64,000 nt of DNA from an uncultured Propionibacterium sp. (lineage in GTDB: Bacteria; Actinomycetota; Actinomycetes; Propionibacteriales; Propionibacteriaceae): assembly GCA_938036835.1 (NCBI GenBank), contig CALHWB010000041.1, positions 1-64,000 on the forward strand. The letters are read 5' to 3'. Numbering within the stretch: position 1 is the first letter of the stretch; each line of letters opens with the position of its first letter. The notes beneath the pieces are model-generated. The model searched no databases, was not told the origin of the DNA, and saw nothing but the letters and a program-made list of their open reading frames with translations. Of this stretch, positions 8,804 through 17,977 are shown in pieces. Made by a program: the position numbers and the translations under genes.

Positions 8804-9064
8804 ATGCAAAGCATGCTGACACTCGTCGACTTCATTGACGAGGGTGCATTGGCATGGCAGGAACAGGCACTGTGTGCCCAGACCGATCCGGAGGCATTTT
8901 TCCCGGAAAAGGGTGGTTCAACCAGGGAAGCAAAACGAGTGTGCAGCACCTGTGAGGTACGTGCTGAATGTTTGGAATACGCACTCGCCAATGATGAAAG
9001 ATTTGGAATCTGGGGCGGTCTTTCGGAACGGGAACGCCGTAAGCTCAAGCGACGCGCAGTCTGA
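8804..9064 (+). CDS. whiB2: WhiB-family iron-sulfur transcription factor (WhiB2/WhmD-like)
   Basis: Small (86 aa) actinobacterial regulator carrying a 4Fe-4S cluster and acting with the principal sigma factor. The four cluster cysteines are in ALC and, 22 residues later, CSTCEVRAEC. The C-terminal half has the turn GIWGGLSERERR and the basic tail KLKRRAV for DNA contact. The short length, GGSTREAKRVC segment and gene neighbourhood match WhiB2/WhmD, the septation and cell-division regulator. The ATG at 8804 follows GAGAGGAGTGAAG. It has its own AT-rich promoter region with a dyad over the -10 box. Confidence 0.92.
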   Translation: MQSMLTLVDFIDEGALAWQEQALCAQTDPEAFFPEKGGSTREAKRVCSTCEVRAECLEYALANDERFGIWGGLSERERRKLKRRAV

Positions 9065-9105
9065 TCGGGCCTGCGCCAATCGTCGTGCACGGGTAATGTG
9101 TTTGG

Positions 9106-12100
9106 GTGATGGTAGGTCCAGAAGAGATGTGGGCCTGGGCCCACGAAGAACCCGAACAGCAAACCCCCGAGGTGGATGCCAGCAAGGTACTGGCGGTCCT
9201 GGTCGCACATAATGGCGATCAATGGTTGCCGAGCACCTTGGCCGCTCTCGGCCGGTCAGCCGACCGGCCCGGGTGGATCATCGCCGTCGATGCAGGGTCC
9301 ACCGATATGACGCGTCGCCTGCTCGAACAGGCTGTCCGCGAGGGTGTGGTGAACCGAATCGTGCTCGGCGATCCGGCTGAGGGCTTCGGTCATGCGGTCA
9401 ACATGGCCGTGCTCGCTGCCGAACGTGAGGGCTTCCAGGCAGAGCTGCTGTGGCTGTTACACGACGATTCGGCACCCCGTAAGGATGCGTTGGCCGAGTT
9501 GATCCTGGCGATCCACACCGCGGACCGCGATGGCCAGTATCCGGCCATAGTGGTGCCCAAGCTGTTGCACCCAAAACGACGCAATCATCCCGATCAGATG
9601 AGCGCGGTAGGGGAGTCGATCGCACCTTCCGGTATCCGAGTGCTCACGGTGGAGTCCGGCGATATCGATCAGCACCAGCAGGAACCCGCGAGAGTATTGG
9701 GTGCCTCCACCGCGGGCATGCTGATCGGCATGCCCGCCTGGCGAGAACTCGGCGGTCTCGATCCGATGATCCCGCTGTTTCGCGATGGGGTAGAACTCGG
9801 ATGGCGGGCCAATACCCACGGCATGGTGGTGCGCACATGCCCGACCGCCTCCATGCGTCACGTGGAGGCGGGTCGGGTGGGGCTGCGCGACAGTCGGCTC
9901 GCTCCCGACTCCGCGCACGCCGACATGGTGGCCGGCATGTCCGTGGTGGTGCTGCACTCGCCGCATCCGCGGCGAACCATCGCCCGGCTCTATCTGCAGG
10001 CGCTGGTCAACGCGGTGGGTTATCTGCTTGGCAAGTCGCCGAGTCTGGCCTTGGGCCAGTTGCGGGCCGTTGTCGCCTTGTCCCGCAGACGTCCGGTGTT
10101 GATCGAACGGGTTCGCCAGCGCGCCGTAGCGGCCGGCTCAGCCTCGTTGCGCGGCACGAGTTCCTCGCCGGCTCCAGAAGCCGCCGATGCCGGCGACCCG
10201 ATGCCTACCGGTCTGCTGCCGGACCGCGGGTGGGGTATCCGCCGGTTTGCCGAGTCCATTGCCGGGCGCATCAGCGACTACTACTACGATCTGCTTGAGG
10301 ACGACGATCAGGGTGGCATGATCGACGAACTCACCGGCGATGACTTTGCCGGTGGGCGCAGGCAGGTCAGACTGCTGTCGCCTTCGATCGTCGGGATGGC
10401 GGTCATGGCGGTCATCACTTTGATCGCGTCCTGGCGGCTGATCGGTTTCGGGGTGCTTAGTGGCCCGGCATTATCGCCGGCGCCGGAGACCCTAGGGGCC
10501 GCCTGGGCCGGCTGGGCACAGACCAGCCCTGGGCTGCCGGGGGCGAATGCTCCGTGGCTTGGGTTTATGGCTCTTGGCTCGACCATCGCGCTGGGACAGC
10601 CGGAGTTGTGGGCAAGCCTATTGATGCTGGGGGGGCCGGCGCTCGCCGGCTTTTCAGCCTTCCATTTCCTGCGGCCGGTGAGTGGCCAGGGCTGGTGGAC
10701 TGCCATCCTGGCCTGTCTGTGGGGCTGCCTGCTGCCCGCATCGGGGGCCCTCAACCAGGGTTCCCTGGACATGGTCATCGTCGCGATCATGTTGCCGGTG
10801 CTGGGGGTTTCGTACCGGCGGTGGTTGAAGGCAGCCACCCAGGGCGCCGAGGGCTGGCGAGCCCCGGCTGCGGTCGCGCTGGTGGTATCGGTGCTGGCCA
10901 GTTTTGTGCCGTTGTTCTGGGCACTCGGCGCGCTGGTCTCCTGCTGGGTTTCCTGGCGGCGGCGTGATCCGCGGGGTGCCCTGGTGGCCTTGTTCGGCCC
11001 CCTGGCATTGCTGGGGGAGTGGCTGCCCCGCCTGATCGCCGACCCGGGACGATTCCTGGTGGGATCCGATCCATTGATCCGGCTGGCCGGCAATGCGCCC
11101 GGGGCGCTGCGCGTACTCACCGGTGGGGCCAACTACCCGGTCACCCCGCTCGGGGTGGGCATTGTGGTCTTCGGCGTCCTATGGGCGGTCGGTTGCTATG
11201 GGTTGTGGCGCGCCCGGCATATTTCTGCCGGCCTGCGTCTGCTGCTGGCTGCGGGTATCGTCGGTGGGCCGGTGATCGCGATGGTTATCAGCCGGTTCGT
11301 GATCACCGTCGCCGGTTTCCAGGTGCGTCCCGATGCGGCATCGTGGGCGCTGTTGGGGTCGATGTCGCTGCTGTTGGCCGCTGCCTACGGCATTGGGCGT
11401 CCCCCGGAGCGTTCGGTGGACGATTCGGTCGAAGACCTTGCCGATCAGGCCCAGGACGTTCGTGTGCGCAACATCCTTGGTTGGATCCTGGCGTGTGCCA
11501 CGGTGGTTGCCGCGATCTGGTGGATCTTTGGGGGTACCAGCGGACTGCACCGGCAGACAGCGGTGCTGCCCACCTACGTCACCGGGGTGCAGGAGTCTTT
11601 CCGCGCCACCAGAACGTTGGTGATCGATCTCACCTCGGGTACCGCGCAAATCAATCTGGCCGCGGCGAGCAGTCCCACCTGGGGCAACGGCGAGGAACTG
11701 GCCTTGGCTGTTGACCAGCGGGCCTATGACGAACTGCTGCAGATCAGCCAGCAGTTTTCGCAAGGGCAGGCATCCGATGACCTTGCTCGGCGAATGGCCA
11801 GGCTGGCAATCGGTCATGTCTGGCTGCGCGGCGCCACTGCGGAGGCCATAAACAATTTGTCCAGTTCGCCGCTATTAGGTGTCGCCGAGGTGGACGCCAG
11901 CACCGTGGTGTTCACCAATACGATCCAACCCAGCCAGTTCGAGCTTCGTGTTGGCGAAACCGAGAACTCGGTAACCGATCCGGCTATCACCGAGCCGGAT
12001 CGGTCGGCGATCGTGCTGCTCAGCCAGCCTGCGGATCACAATTGGCGGGTCAGCATCGGGGGTGAGGAATTGCCAAGGGCCGATTCCGGGGATTGGCGGC

Positions 12101-12333
12101 AGGGCTTCGCCACCGAGGGACGCACCGGTGAGATCCGCGCTTGGCGGAGCGTCGATTGGGGCGGTGTCCTATTGCAGTGCCTGGCTCTGGGGGTCTTGGT
12201 CTTGTTGGCCGCCCCGGCGGCGCAACGCGCCCACGCGCCCAGGCGCGCTCTGACCAAACACCGCAAGCGTGGCAGGGCCGCCGGTTCCTCGGGCCGGGGT
12301 AAGCGTACGAGCAAGGGGAGGACACGTCGATGA
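9106..12333 (+). CDS. large membrane glycosyltransferase family 2 protein
   Basis: A 1075-aa fusion of a cytoplasmic GT-A domain and a polytopic membrane domain. Residues 20-290 are a GT2 fold: LAVLVAHNGDQWLP, the nucleotide-binding VDAGSTD, and the DXD-like LLHDDSAPR. From about residue 425 to 800 there are roughly 11-12 transmembrane helices, then an extracytoplasmic region of about 200 residues, a final helix, and a Lys/Arg-rich tail. The layout suggests that it builds or flips a lipid-linked envelope glycan. Start is GTG 9106 or the adjacent ATG 9109. Its stop overlaps the next start by 4 bp (ATGA), coupling it to the DUF5719 gene. The sugar donor is not known. Confidence 0.85.
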   Translation: MMVGPEEMWAWAHEEPEQQTPEVDASKVLAVLVAHNGDQWLPSTLAALGRSADRPGWIIAVDAGSTDMTRRLLEQAVREGVVNRIVLGDPAEGFGHAVNMAVLAAEREGFQAELLWLLHDDSAPRKDALAELILAIHTADRDGQYPAIVVPKLLHPKRRNHPDQMSAVGESIAPSGIRVLTVESGDIDQHQQEPARVLGASTAGMLIGMPAWRELGGLDPMIPLFRDGVELGWRANTHGMVVRTCPTASMRHVEAGRVGLRDSRLAPDSAHADMVAGMSVVVLHSPHPRRTIARLYLQALVNAVGYLLGKSPSLALGQLRAVVALSRRRPVLIERVRQRAVAAGSASLRGTSSSPAPEAADAGDPMPTGLLPDRGWGIRRFAESIAGRISDYYYDLLEDDDQGGMIDELTGDDFAGGRRQVRLLSPSIVGMAVMAVITLIASWRLIGFGVLSGPALSPAPETLGAAWAGWAQTSPGLPGANAPWLGFMALGSTIALGQPELWASLLMLGGPALAGFSAFHFLRPVSGQGWWTAILACLWGCLLPASGALNQGSLDMVIVAIMLPVLGVSYRRWLKAATQGAEGWRAPAAVALVVSVLASFVPLFWALGALVSCWVSWRRRDPRGALVALFGPLALLGEWLPRLIADPGRFLVGSDPLIRLAGNAPGALRVLTGGANYPVTPLGVGIVVFGVLWAVGCYGLWRARHISAGLRLLLAAGIVGGPVIAMVISRFVITVAGFQVRPDAASWALLGSMSLLLAAAYGIGRPPERSVDDSVEDLADQAQDVRVRNILGWILACATVVAAIWWIFGGTSGLHRQTAVLPTYVTGVQESFRATRTLVIDLTSGTAQINLAAASSPTWGNGEELALAVDQRAYDELLQISQQFSQGQASDDLARRMARLAIGHVWLRGATAEAINNLSSSPLLGVAEVDASTVVFTNTIQPSQFELRVGETENSVTDPAITEPDRSAIVLLSQPADHNWRVSIGGEELPRADSGDWRQGFATEGRTGEIRAWRSVDWGGVLLQCLALGVLVLLAAPAAQRAHAPRRALTKHRKRGRAAGSSGRGKRTSKGRTRR

Positions 12334-14087
12334 GTCCACGCCGTGGTCTATCCGCCGATGACGAGGGCAACGCGCGCCCGGGGCTGAGCCATCCGAGCGG
12401 TAGCGTCGATTGGCGTCGTCGTCTCGTGACGGGCGAGCCAGCCGGCGAACGGCCGATGACTCGGGCAGCCCAGAACCGGCCAGCTGCCGGACCGGCCAGA
12501 GCCAGCCGGCGGGCGGCACCCGACGATGAAACGGACCTCGAACCACCGGTAGCGCGACGGCCCACCCGAGCGGCCGTGGCGGACGATGACTTTGATGACC
12601 AGGTAGCGCACCGCCCGATGACGGCTCCGCAGACCTCACCCGTGCCGCGGGCACTCATGGGCGCCCCGCCTCCCCGCCCCGGTAAGAGCGGCCGGTCCCA
12701 GCCGGTGGCCGGGACCCGTTCCGAAGCGACGGCAGCCAGAGCGAAACCGGCCCGGGATCTCAGGGCTTTGGCGCGAATGCGCAGGGAACGACGGCTTCAA
12801 CTGGCCGGTGCCCTAACGGTGGCGCTCGGTATCGTGGCTACGTTCGCGGTGGGGATCTTCCTGCGGGCAGAAGCCGGCCCGGTGCCCCGCACGGTACCGT
12901 TGGTGACCGCGCTCAGCCAAACCTGCCCGGTGTCGGGGGCGGCGGCGGGCACCCTGCTGGTGAACAGTTCCGCGGGCGATATCCGGCTTCGGACGGTCGG
13001 CACTACAGAGGTTAGTCAGGTGGCTGCTCCCCTGGAGAAACCCAGCGAGCCCAGTCCCTTGGTGGTCAGCCCAACGCAACCCCAGGCCACGGTGACCGGC
13101 GGCAATATGGTTCGAAGCAACGGCCGATTGTGGTGGGGTGGTTGCCGTGCCGCGGTGGCCGACCAGTACGTTCAGGTTCCGGGTGGTAATCGGGCTAAAC
13201 TGATCGTCATCAATTCCGAGCCGGAGCCGGCACTGATCGATATCACGATCACCGGTCCGGATGGGGAGATCGCAGCCGAGAGGTTGCGGGGCGTGACCCT
13301 GACGGCGAACTCCCAGTTCGTCTTGGATCTATCGGAGTATTCCAGCGATACCAACGCATTGGGTATCCGGGTGCGCAGCAGTCTCGGCCGGGTGCTTGCG
13401 CTTGGGGAAGTGAACGCCGATGCCGGTGCGGACTTCGTTGCCAGCACCTCGCAGGGCAACCATACGTTGATCGGCGCGATACCTGCCGATCCGCGTAATG
13501 AGCGACTGGTGATCACGAATCCCGGGACTGGCCGCAATGTGATCCAGATCGAGGCGATCACCGAGGCCGGGCGCTTCGTATTGCCCGGCTTCGAAAGCCG
13601 GGCGCTCAATGCGCAGGCCACCGAGTCTATCGATCTAACCGAGGCTCTAGGCGGTCTGCCTGCCGGCCTGGTGATCACCTCACGTGACCCCGTGGCGGCC
13701 ACCATGGTGATCGAGGCCCACCAGGATCTGGGGTTCGCCCCCGGCCAGTTACTGAACACGCTGGTGGCGGGGCAGGCCCTGATCAGTGTGGTACCCGACT
13801 CCGGAGTACTCCAGGTCACCAATCCGAGCAATACCGATGCCTTGGTGGTCGTCGACTGGGGCGAAGGCCAGGCCCCAACCACCGACTCGGTGCAGGCCGG
13901 AACGGTGGGTATGTTCAATGTGCCGGGAGGCGCGCGGCTGGCTCAGATCAAGGCCACCTCGCCCGTGGTGGCGGCTCTGCTGCTGGCCGAACCGGATGCC
14001 AGCGGTTTCGCCGTGGAGCATATCTACCCCAGCGGCCGGGCGAAGGCCAATATGCCGATGGATTTCGACTTCGGGCTGGGACGCTGA
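12330..14087 (+). CDS. DUF5719 family protein, membrane-anchored and exported
   Basis: A 585-aa protein with a disordered, Arg/Pro-rich cytoplasmic region (about residues 1-150), one transmembrane helix near residues 152-175, and an extracytoplasmic domain of about 400 residues made of repeating beta-rich units. This is the DUF5719 arrangement found next to the large GT2 and whiB2 genes in many actinobacteria. The ATG overlaps the GT2 stop, so the two are probably partners in building an envelope polymer. No catalytic motif is visible. A terminator-like hairpin lies 65 bp after its stop. Confidence 0.8.
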   Translation: MSPRRGLSADDEGNARPGLSHPSGSVDWRRRLVTGEPAGERPMTRAAQNRPAAGPARASRRAAPDDETDLEPPVARRPTRAAVADDDFDDQVAHRPMTAPQTSPVPRALMGAPPPRPGKSGRSQPVAGTRSEATAARAKPARDLRALARMRRERRLQLAGALTVALGIVATFAVGIFLRAEAGPVPRTVPLVTALSQTCPVSGAAAGTLLVNSSAGDIRLRTVGTTEVSQVAAPLEKPSEPSPLVVSPTQPQATVTGGNMVRSNGRLWWGGCRAAVADQYVQVPGGNRAKLIVINSEPEPALIDITITGPDGEIAAERLRGVTLTANSQFVLDLSEYSSDTNALGIRVRSSLGRVLALGEVNADAGADFVASTSQGNHTLIGAIPADPRNERLVITNPGTGRNVIQIEAITEAGRFVLPGFESRALNAQATESIDLTEALGGLPAGLVITSRDPVAATMVIEAHQDLGFAPGQLLNTLVAGQALISVVPDSGVLQVTNPSNTDALVVVDWGEGQAPTTDSVQAGTVGMFNVPGGARLAQIKATSPVVAALLLAEPDASGFAVEHIYPSGRAKANMPMDFDFGLGR

Positions 14088-14152
14088 CCCGACGGCCCGC
14101 TCGGTCGAGGCGATGGCCTGGGAAGACAGGCGATACTCGTTTAGGGCCGGGC

Positions 14153-14187
14153 GGTGGGCGCGCCGGTTCGCTATCGGTGCGCCCACC
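14153..14187 (+). terminator. Rho-independent terminator after DUF5719
   Basis: GGTGGGCGC at 14153-14161 pairs perfectly with GCGCCCACC at 14179-14187, with CCG/CGG able to pair within the loop. A TTTT run lies 10 bases further on (14197-14200). It is positioned to end the GT2-DUF5719 transcript before the convergent pseudogene region. Confidence 0.6.
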
Positions 14188-14297
14188 CCTGGTCGGTTTT
14201 CGCAACGCAACTGGACCGCTGGCCGGCGCGGTGGGCCCGTGCCGGCCAGCGCTTAGATCGTGGCGCTGAAGCCGCCATGGTGAAGCGATCGATTTCC

Positions 14298-14590
14298 TCA
14301 TTCATTTGTGGCTCCCTGGTCGGACTGGTCACCGGAGGTTTCCTCGGCTGCCGATGCCCGGGCGGCAGCGATGAACTCGATTGCCTCGGCGGCGATGCCA
14401 TGGGGGCTCGAATAGGTGTTTCGCCTAATGGCTAGGGAATTGGTGGTGGCGGGTGCCAGGAGTTGTCTGGTGAAGGCCTCCAACCCCACCCGGCCCGAGT
14501 AACCGGTCATCGGGGCAGCCCGGAGGACCGCGGCGATGTCTATCGAGCCGGCCAGCAACGACCCACGCCCCGACTGGCCCAATTCCACAA
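14298..14590 (-). pseudogene. C-terminal remnant of a sugar isomerase/epimerase
   Basis: The minus-strand frame reads VELGQSGRGSLLAGSIDIAAV followed by GYSGRVGLEAF and ends with an IEFIAAARASA helix. That is the end of a xylose-isomerase-like TIM barrel (sugar phosphate isomerase/epimerase), where a Glu-Phe strand follows the last metal-site segment. About the last 90 residues survive; the upstream 180 or so are missing. The frame joins directly, in a different phase, to the remains of a GPH transporter gene at about 14590, so a deletion fused the two genes. No function expected. Confidence 0.6.
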
Positions 14591-15182
14591 CCAGCCGGTC
14601 AGCAGCGGGATAGCCAGGGCCACTATGACACCGCCACTTTGCGCGCACATCATGCGAATGCTTTGCAGCCGGGTGCGCTGCCTGGGGTCGGCGGTCATGA
14701 TGGTGGCCAGCGGGATATAGGGCTGGATGATCAGTGTGTATCCCATGTTGAGCAGGTCGTAGGTGGCATACGCCCAGGCGAGTTTGGCGCCATAGCCGAA
14801 ACCCGGTGTCGAATATGTTAAGACGGCGGCGATTCCGAAAGGTATCGCGCCATTATAGGACCCAGGGCCGGTATTTGCCATGTTTGGGATTCATACGCTC
14901 CACGATCCAACCCATGATCGGATCGTTGACGGTATCCCAGAGCCGGGAAGCCAGGAACATCACCGCGATATGTCCGGGTTGCCGCCCGAAGATATCGGTG
15001 TAGAAGAAGGTGATGTACATCATGATCGCCTGGAAAACCAGGTTCATCGCGAGATCCACCATGGAGTAGCCGAAGATCTCTCGACCCGGGAGCTTGTAAT
15101 ACCCGGGCTGGGGGCCGGATTTCTCCCAGGTGTCGTGGTGCCCGGCAGCCCGGGAAGCGGTGCGGTGTCGCTGCACTCGCAT
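14585..15182 (-). pseudogene. broken GPH-family sugar:cation symporter
   Basis: Reading from 15182 down, the N-terminal frame gives a transporter start with LPGREIFGYSMVDLAMN, MMYITFFYTDIFG, FLASRLWDTVNDPIMGW and KHGKYRPWVL, then stops at 14853. The family pattern continues at once in another frame (NGAIPFGIAAVLTYSTPG and TIMTADPRQRTRLQSIRM), which shows a frameshift near 14855. The reading then ends abruptly at about 14590, after roughly five of twelve helices, where an isomerase tail begins. The original start was ATG 15182 or GTG 15176, the latter with GGAGG at a better distance. Melibiose/glucuronide-type transporters have this pattern. Non-functional. Confidence 0.75.
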
Positions 15183-15270
15183 CCTCCTTGGATTGAGTCC
15201 TGACCCCGTCCGGCAGCATCGTTGCTGTGGGGCATGCAACGCCACGATGCGACGCGTATCACCTGCAAGG

Positions 15271-15309
15271 GAAGTGCTTCGCGGAAGCTAGTTGGTACGT
15301 GAGCACCAA
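15271..15309. promoter_or_regulatory. inverted repeats in the divergent sugar-locus spacer
   Basis: The 345-bp gap between the broken transporter (minus) and the LacI remnant (plus) holds no gene. It contains GCTTC-GCG-GAAGC at 15276-15288, overlapping GAAG-TG-CTTC at 15271-15280, and TTGGT/ACCAA at 15292-15309. Such dyads resemble LacI-family operators, in keeping with the neighbouring regulator gene. The rest of the spacer shows nothing I can support. Confidence 0.3.
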
Positions 15310-15527
15310 TCTACCTATTGATTGACTAAAGCACCTAGTGAAGACCGATCCTCTGGGATAGGTGAGTCGTAGCACCCAACTGAGCCGTCTGGGCCTGGCT
15401 TGACAGGGCTCCGTTTGCGGGGCGACTCGGCTGCGCTCGGAGGCTGTCGACCGAAGGGGATCGCCGCCGGGTACGAATGGCAACGTAGGGCTGGGTGCTG
15501 GATTCTGCGGTTTGGAGCGGGGGTTTC

Positions 15528-16025
15528 ATGGTCACTACTTCGCCTTGGAATCGGCCGGCAAGGTCCATCACGCGGGCGGATGTGGCCCGCCGCGCCGGCA
15601 CCTCGCTGGCCACGGTGAGCTACGTGCTGAACGACGGACCGAAGCGGGTGTCGGCCGCGGCCCGGGAACGGGTACGGCGGGCAATAGTGGAATTGAGCTA
15701 TCGGCCAGACCCGGTGGCGCGCTCCTTCAGGAGTCTGGACATCGACGCCATCGGGGCATTGGCCGCGCTTCATCGGCTTGGCCTGGCGGTCCCGGATGAG
15801 GTTGCGGTGGTCGCGGTCGATGCCACCCGGCTCAGCCCATACCCGGTGCCGGCGCTGACCTTTGTACGACAGCCAACCGAGCTGCTGGCGGCTGCGGCAC
15901 TCGACGTGATCGATTCGAGCGAACCGGCGCCCAAGACGATCCGGGTGCCCTATAGCCTCGGGCTGCGGGCCTCATGTGGCTGCGGGATGCCCTTGCCGTC
16001 TGCCGGTTCGCTCGGAAACCCGTGA
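15528..16025 (+). pseudogene. LacI-family regulator with a large internal deletion
   Basis: The open frame (165 aa) starts like a normal LacI/GalR repressor: [21 protein letters not shown] is the HTH and [20 protein letters not shown] the hinge region, up to about residue 72. It then jumps to the C-terminal part of the family, [19 protein letters not shown] and [20 protein letters not shown], with no stop in between. A complete member has about 330 residues, so some 170-180 residues covering most of the periplasmic-binding-like domain are gone in frame. It could still bind DNA but should not sense an inducer. It lies divergent to the broken transporter, consistent with decay of a whole sugar locus. 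Confidence 0.75.
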
Positions 16026-16091
16026 TCGTGGCCGCTGGCGCGCAGGTTTGCCGGCCGGGTGCCGGCATGGCGAACGGGCCGGGCCGCGGAT

Positions 16092-16532
16092 TCAGAGATC
16101 CTCATCCACATCGGGATCGAGATCATGCATGCTCCGAGCGGTGAGGGCGGACAACTGTTCGACCATGGTGATGTGCACCAGATCGCGCAGATCTGCTCGA
16201 TCCGCCGCCCGGCGTTCCAGCGGCCTGCGGAAGATGACGATGCGGGCGGGACGATTGACGGTGGCATCGATGGCGGCGGCCAATGGCACCCGGTCGAGCA
16301 GTGCCCAGTCGAAATTGCTGCTCGGCACGTCCTCGACGCCGATATCGATGCCCGCCAGCGCATCCGGGCAGGTCTGCATCAGTCGCTGCACCGAGGCATT
16401 CATCGATTCGATAAAGAATTCGGCGGCGGTGGGGCGGCCGGGCAGTTTCAGCGGCCGTCGGGTATAGGTATTCGGCAGCGCGAGAGGCCCACGGATGCCG
16501 CGCCCATGCCGATCGCGCCTACTGGTGGTCAT
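16092..16532 (-). CDS. metallopeptidase-fold family protein without HExxH
   Basis: A 146-aa protein that fits the actinobacterial members of the minimal zincin family next to DUF3499 and whiB2. The N-terminal 40 residues are basic; a core with AEFFIESMNASV and an acidic tail HDLDPDVDEDL follow. Where the family's zinc motif HExxH is expected, the sequence reads LVHITMVEQL, so both the catalytic Glu and the second His are absent. It is probably not an active protease, or uses different residues. It is divergent to the DUF3499 gene by about 250 bp. Function unknown. Confidence 0.6.
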   Translation of the reverse strand: MTTSRRDRHGRGIRGPLALPNTYTRRPLKLPGRPTAAEFFIESMNASVQRLMQTCPDALAGIDIGVEDVPSSNFDWALLDRVPLAAAIDATVNRPARIVIFRRPLERRAADRADLRDLVHITMVEQLSALTARSMHDLDPDVDEDL

Positions 16533-16786
16533 GGCACGACTCTAGAAGACGGCGGCGGTCCGCGGCCGGTGCCGGCGAATCGGCCGCAGGCCCCGGGCCA
16601 GCGCTACGCCGGGCTACCCGGCCCGGACGACACCGGCGATCCCGGGTCCGGGACGAGTCGTCCGGCCCTGGACCGGGATCGGGGTGGGCGCGCAGTGCTC
16701 GGATCTCAGGCGGCCCTTGAGACTTCGGCGTGCCTCATAGGGCAATCCCCGGCCGGTCGCGACCGGCCGGGTAGCTTGGACGAGTG

Positions 16787-17170
16787 ATGAACAGGCAATG
16801 CTCCCGCAATGGCTGCCGAGGCCGAGCGGTGGCAACCCTTACCTTCGTCTACGCGGATTCGACGGCGGTGCTCGGTCCGCTGGCGTTGCAGGCCACTCCG
16901 GGCTGCTATGACCTGTGTGCCACGCACGCCGCCAGCATGTCGGCGCCGCGCGGCTGGGAGATCATCCGGCTCACCGAACCCGACGACGACCCGCCGGCGC
17001 CCGACGAGGACGATCTGTTGGCGCTGGCCAACGCGGTGCGGGAGATCGGCTTCGCCGACACCTCCGGTGCCCGGCCTGGCCCGCATCCGGCGGGATCCGC
17101 GGTGATCGAACTGGGACGTCGCGGCCATCTCAGGGTTATCGCGGACGCCGCCCGCGGAACCATCGACTAG
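16787..17170 (+). CDS. DUF3499 family protein
   Basis: A 127-aa actinobacterial conserved protein. It starts with a Cys-containing motif RQCSRNGC, and a second Cys pair occurs near CYDLCATH, so a small zinc site formed by these four Cys is possible. The central part is acidic (DDDPPAPDEDD). It lies 9 bp before the phosphomannomutase gene, as DUF3499 does beside manB in mycobacteria, which suggests a link to sugar-phosphate metabolism. The ATG at 16787 is preferred to the adjacent GTG 16784. Function not known. Confidence 0.8.
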   Translation: MNRQCSRNGCRGRAVATLTFVYADSTAVLGPLALQATPGCYDLCATHAASMSAPRGWEIIRLTEPDDDPPAPDEDDLLALANAVREIGFADTSGARPGPHPAGSAVIELGRRGHLRVIADAARGTID

Positions 17171-17179
17171 GCTAGCCCG

Positions 17180-17977
17180 GTGAATCAGGCCCCGATCCGT
17201 CTGGTCGCCTTCGACCTGGACGACACGCTCGCCGAATCCAAGACCGCCTTAAACCCCGAGATGGCAGCGGTGCTCAGCCAACTGCTGGCGGTGCGTCCGG
17301 TTTGCATCATCTCGGGTGGGTGCTATGACCAGTTCCGCGATCAGGTGCTGGCGAAGCTGCCCCCCACGGCGCACCTCGCCGAACTGCATCTGATGCCCAC
17401 CTGCGGTACGCGATACCTGCGATACCGGGATGGCGATTGGCAGGAGGTTTACGCCCACGATCTCACCGAGTCGCAGAAACAGGCGGCCGGTGCCGCGCTG
17501 GCCGAGTGCGCGCGCCGCCTGGGGGTGTGGGAGCCAGAGGGACTGGTGTATGGGCCCCGGATCGAGGATCGTGGTTCCCAGGTGACCTTTTCGGCCCTGG
17601 GACAGCAGGCACCGGTCGCGGCCAAGAAGGCTTGGGATCCCGATGGCAGCAAGCGCGAGCGGTTGCGTGCGGCGGTGGCGGCAAAACTGCCCGGACTGGC
17701 GGTCCGGGCCGGCGGTTCCACCTCCATCGATATCACCCGCCCCGGAATCGACAAGGCATATGGCATGCGCCAATTGGCCCGGCAGACTGGGATCGCGCTT
17801 GCCGAGATGCTGTTCATCGGCGATCGGCTGATGCCGGGGGGCAACGATCATCCGGTCGTCGGACTGGGCGTGCCCTGCCATGCCGTAGCCGGCCCGGAGG
17901 AGACCATTGAGTATCTGCGCGTCCTGATACCGCAACTGACGACAGACCGGCCGGGAGGAGAACCCGATGAACGATGA
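17180..17977 (+). CDS. HAD-superfamily phosphomannomutase, eukaryotic PMM-like
   Basis: A 265-aa HAD type IIB enzyme. The nucleophile loop is AFDLDDTLAES near residue 9, motif II is CIISGG, and the metal-binding motif IV is LFIGDRLMPGGNDHPV, which closely resembles the eukaryotic PMM2 pattern GDxTxPGGND. GGSTSIDITRPGIDK matches the PMM sugar-binding segment. It most likely interconverts mannose-6- and mannose-1-phosphate for ManC (6590). A related HAD phosphatase activity is the main alternative. The start is GTG 17180. Its end overlaps the Trm112-like gene by 11 bp, so the two are co-translated. Confidence 0.75.
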   Translation: MNQAPIRLVAFDLDDTLAESKTALNPEMAAVLSQLLAVRPVCIISGGCYDQFRDQVLAKLPPTAHLAELHLMPTCGTRYLRYRDGDWQEVYAHDLTESQKQAAGAALAECARRLGVWEPEGLVYGPRIEDRGSQVTFSALGQQAPVAAKKAWDPDGSKRERLRAAVAAKLPGLAVRAGGSTSIDITRPGIDKAYGMRQLARQTGIALAEMLFIGDRLMPGGNDHPVVGLGVPCHAVAGPEETIEYLRVLIPQLTTDRPGGEPDER

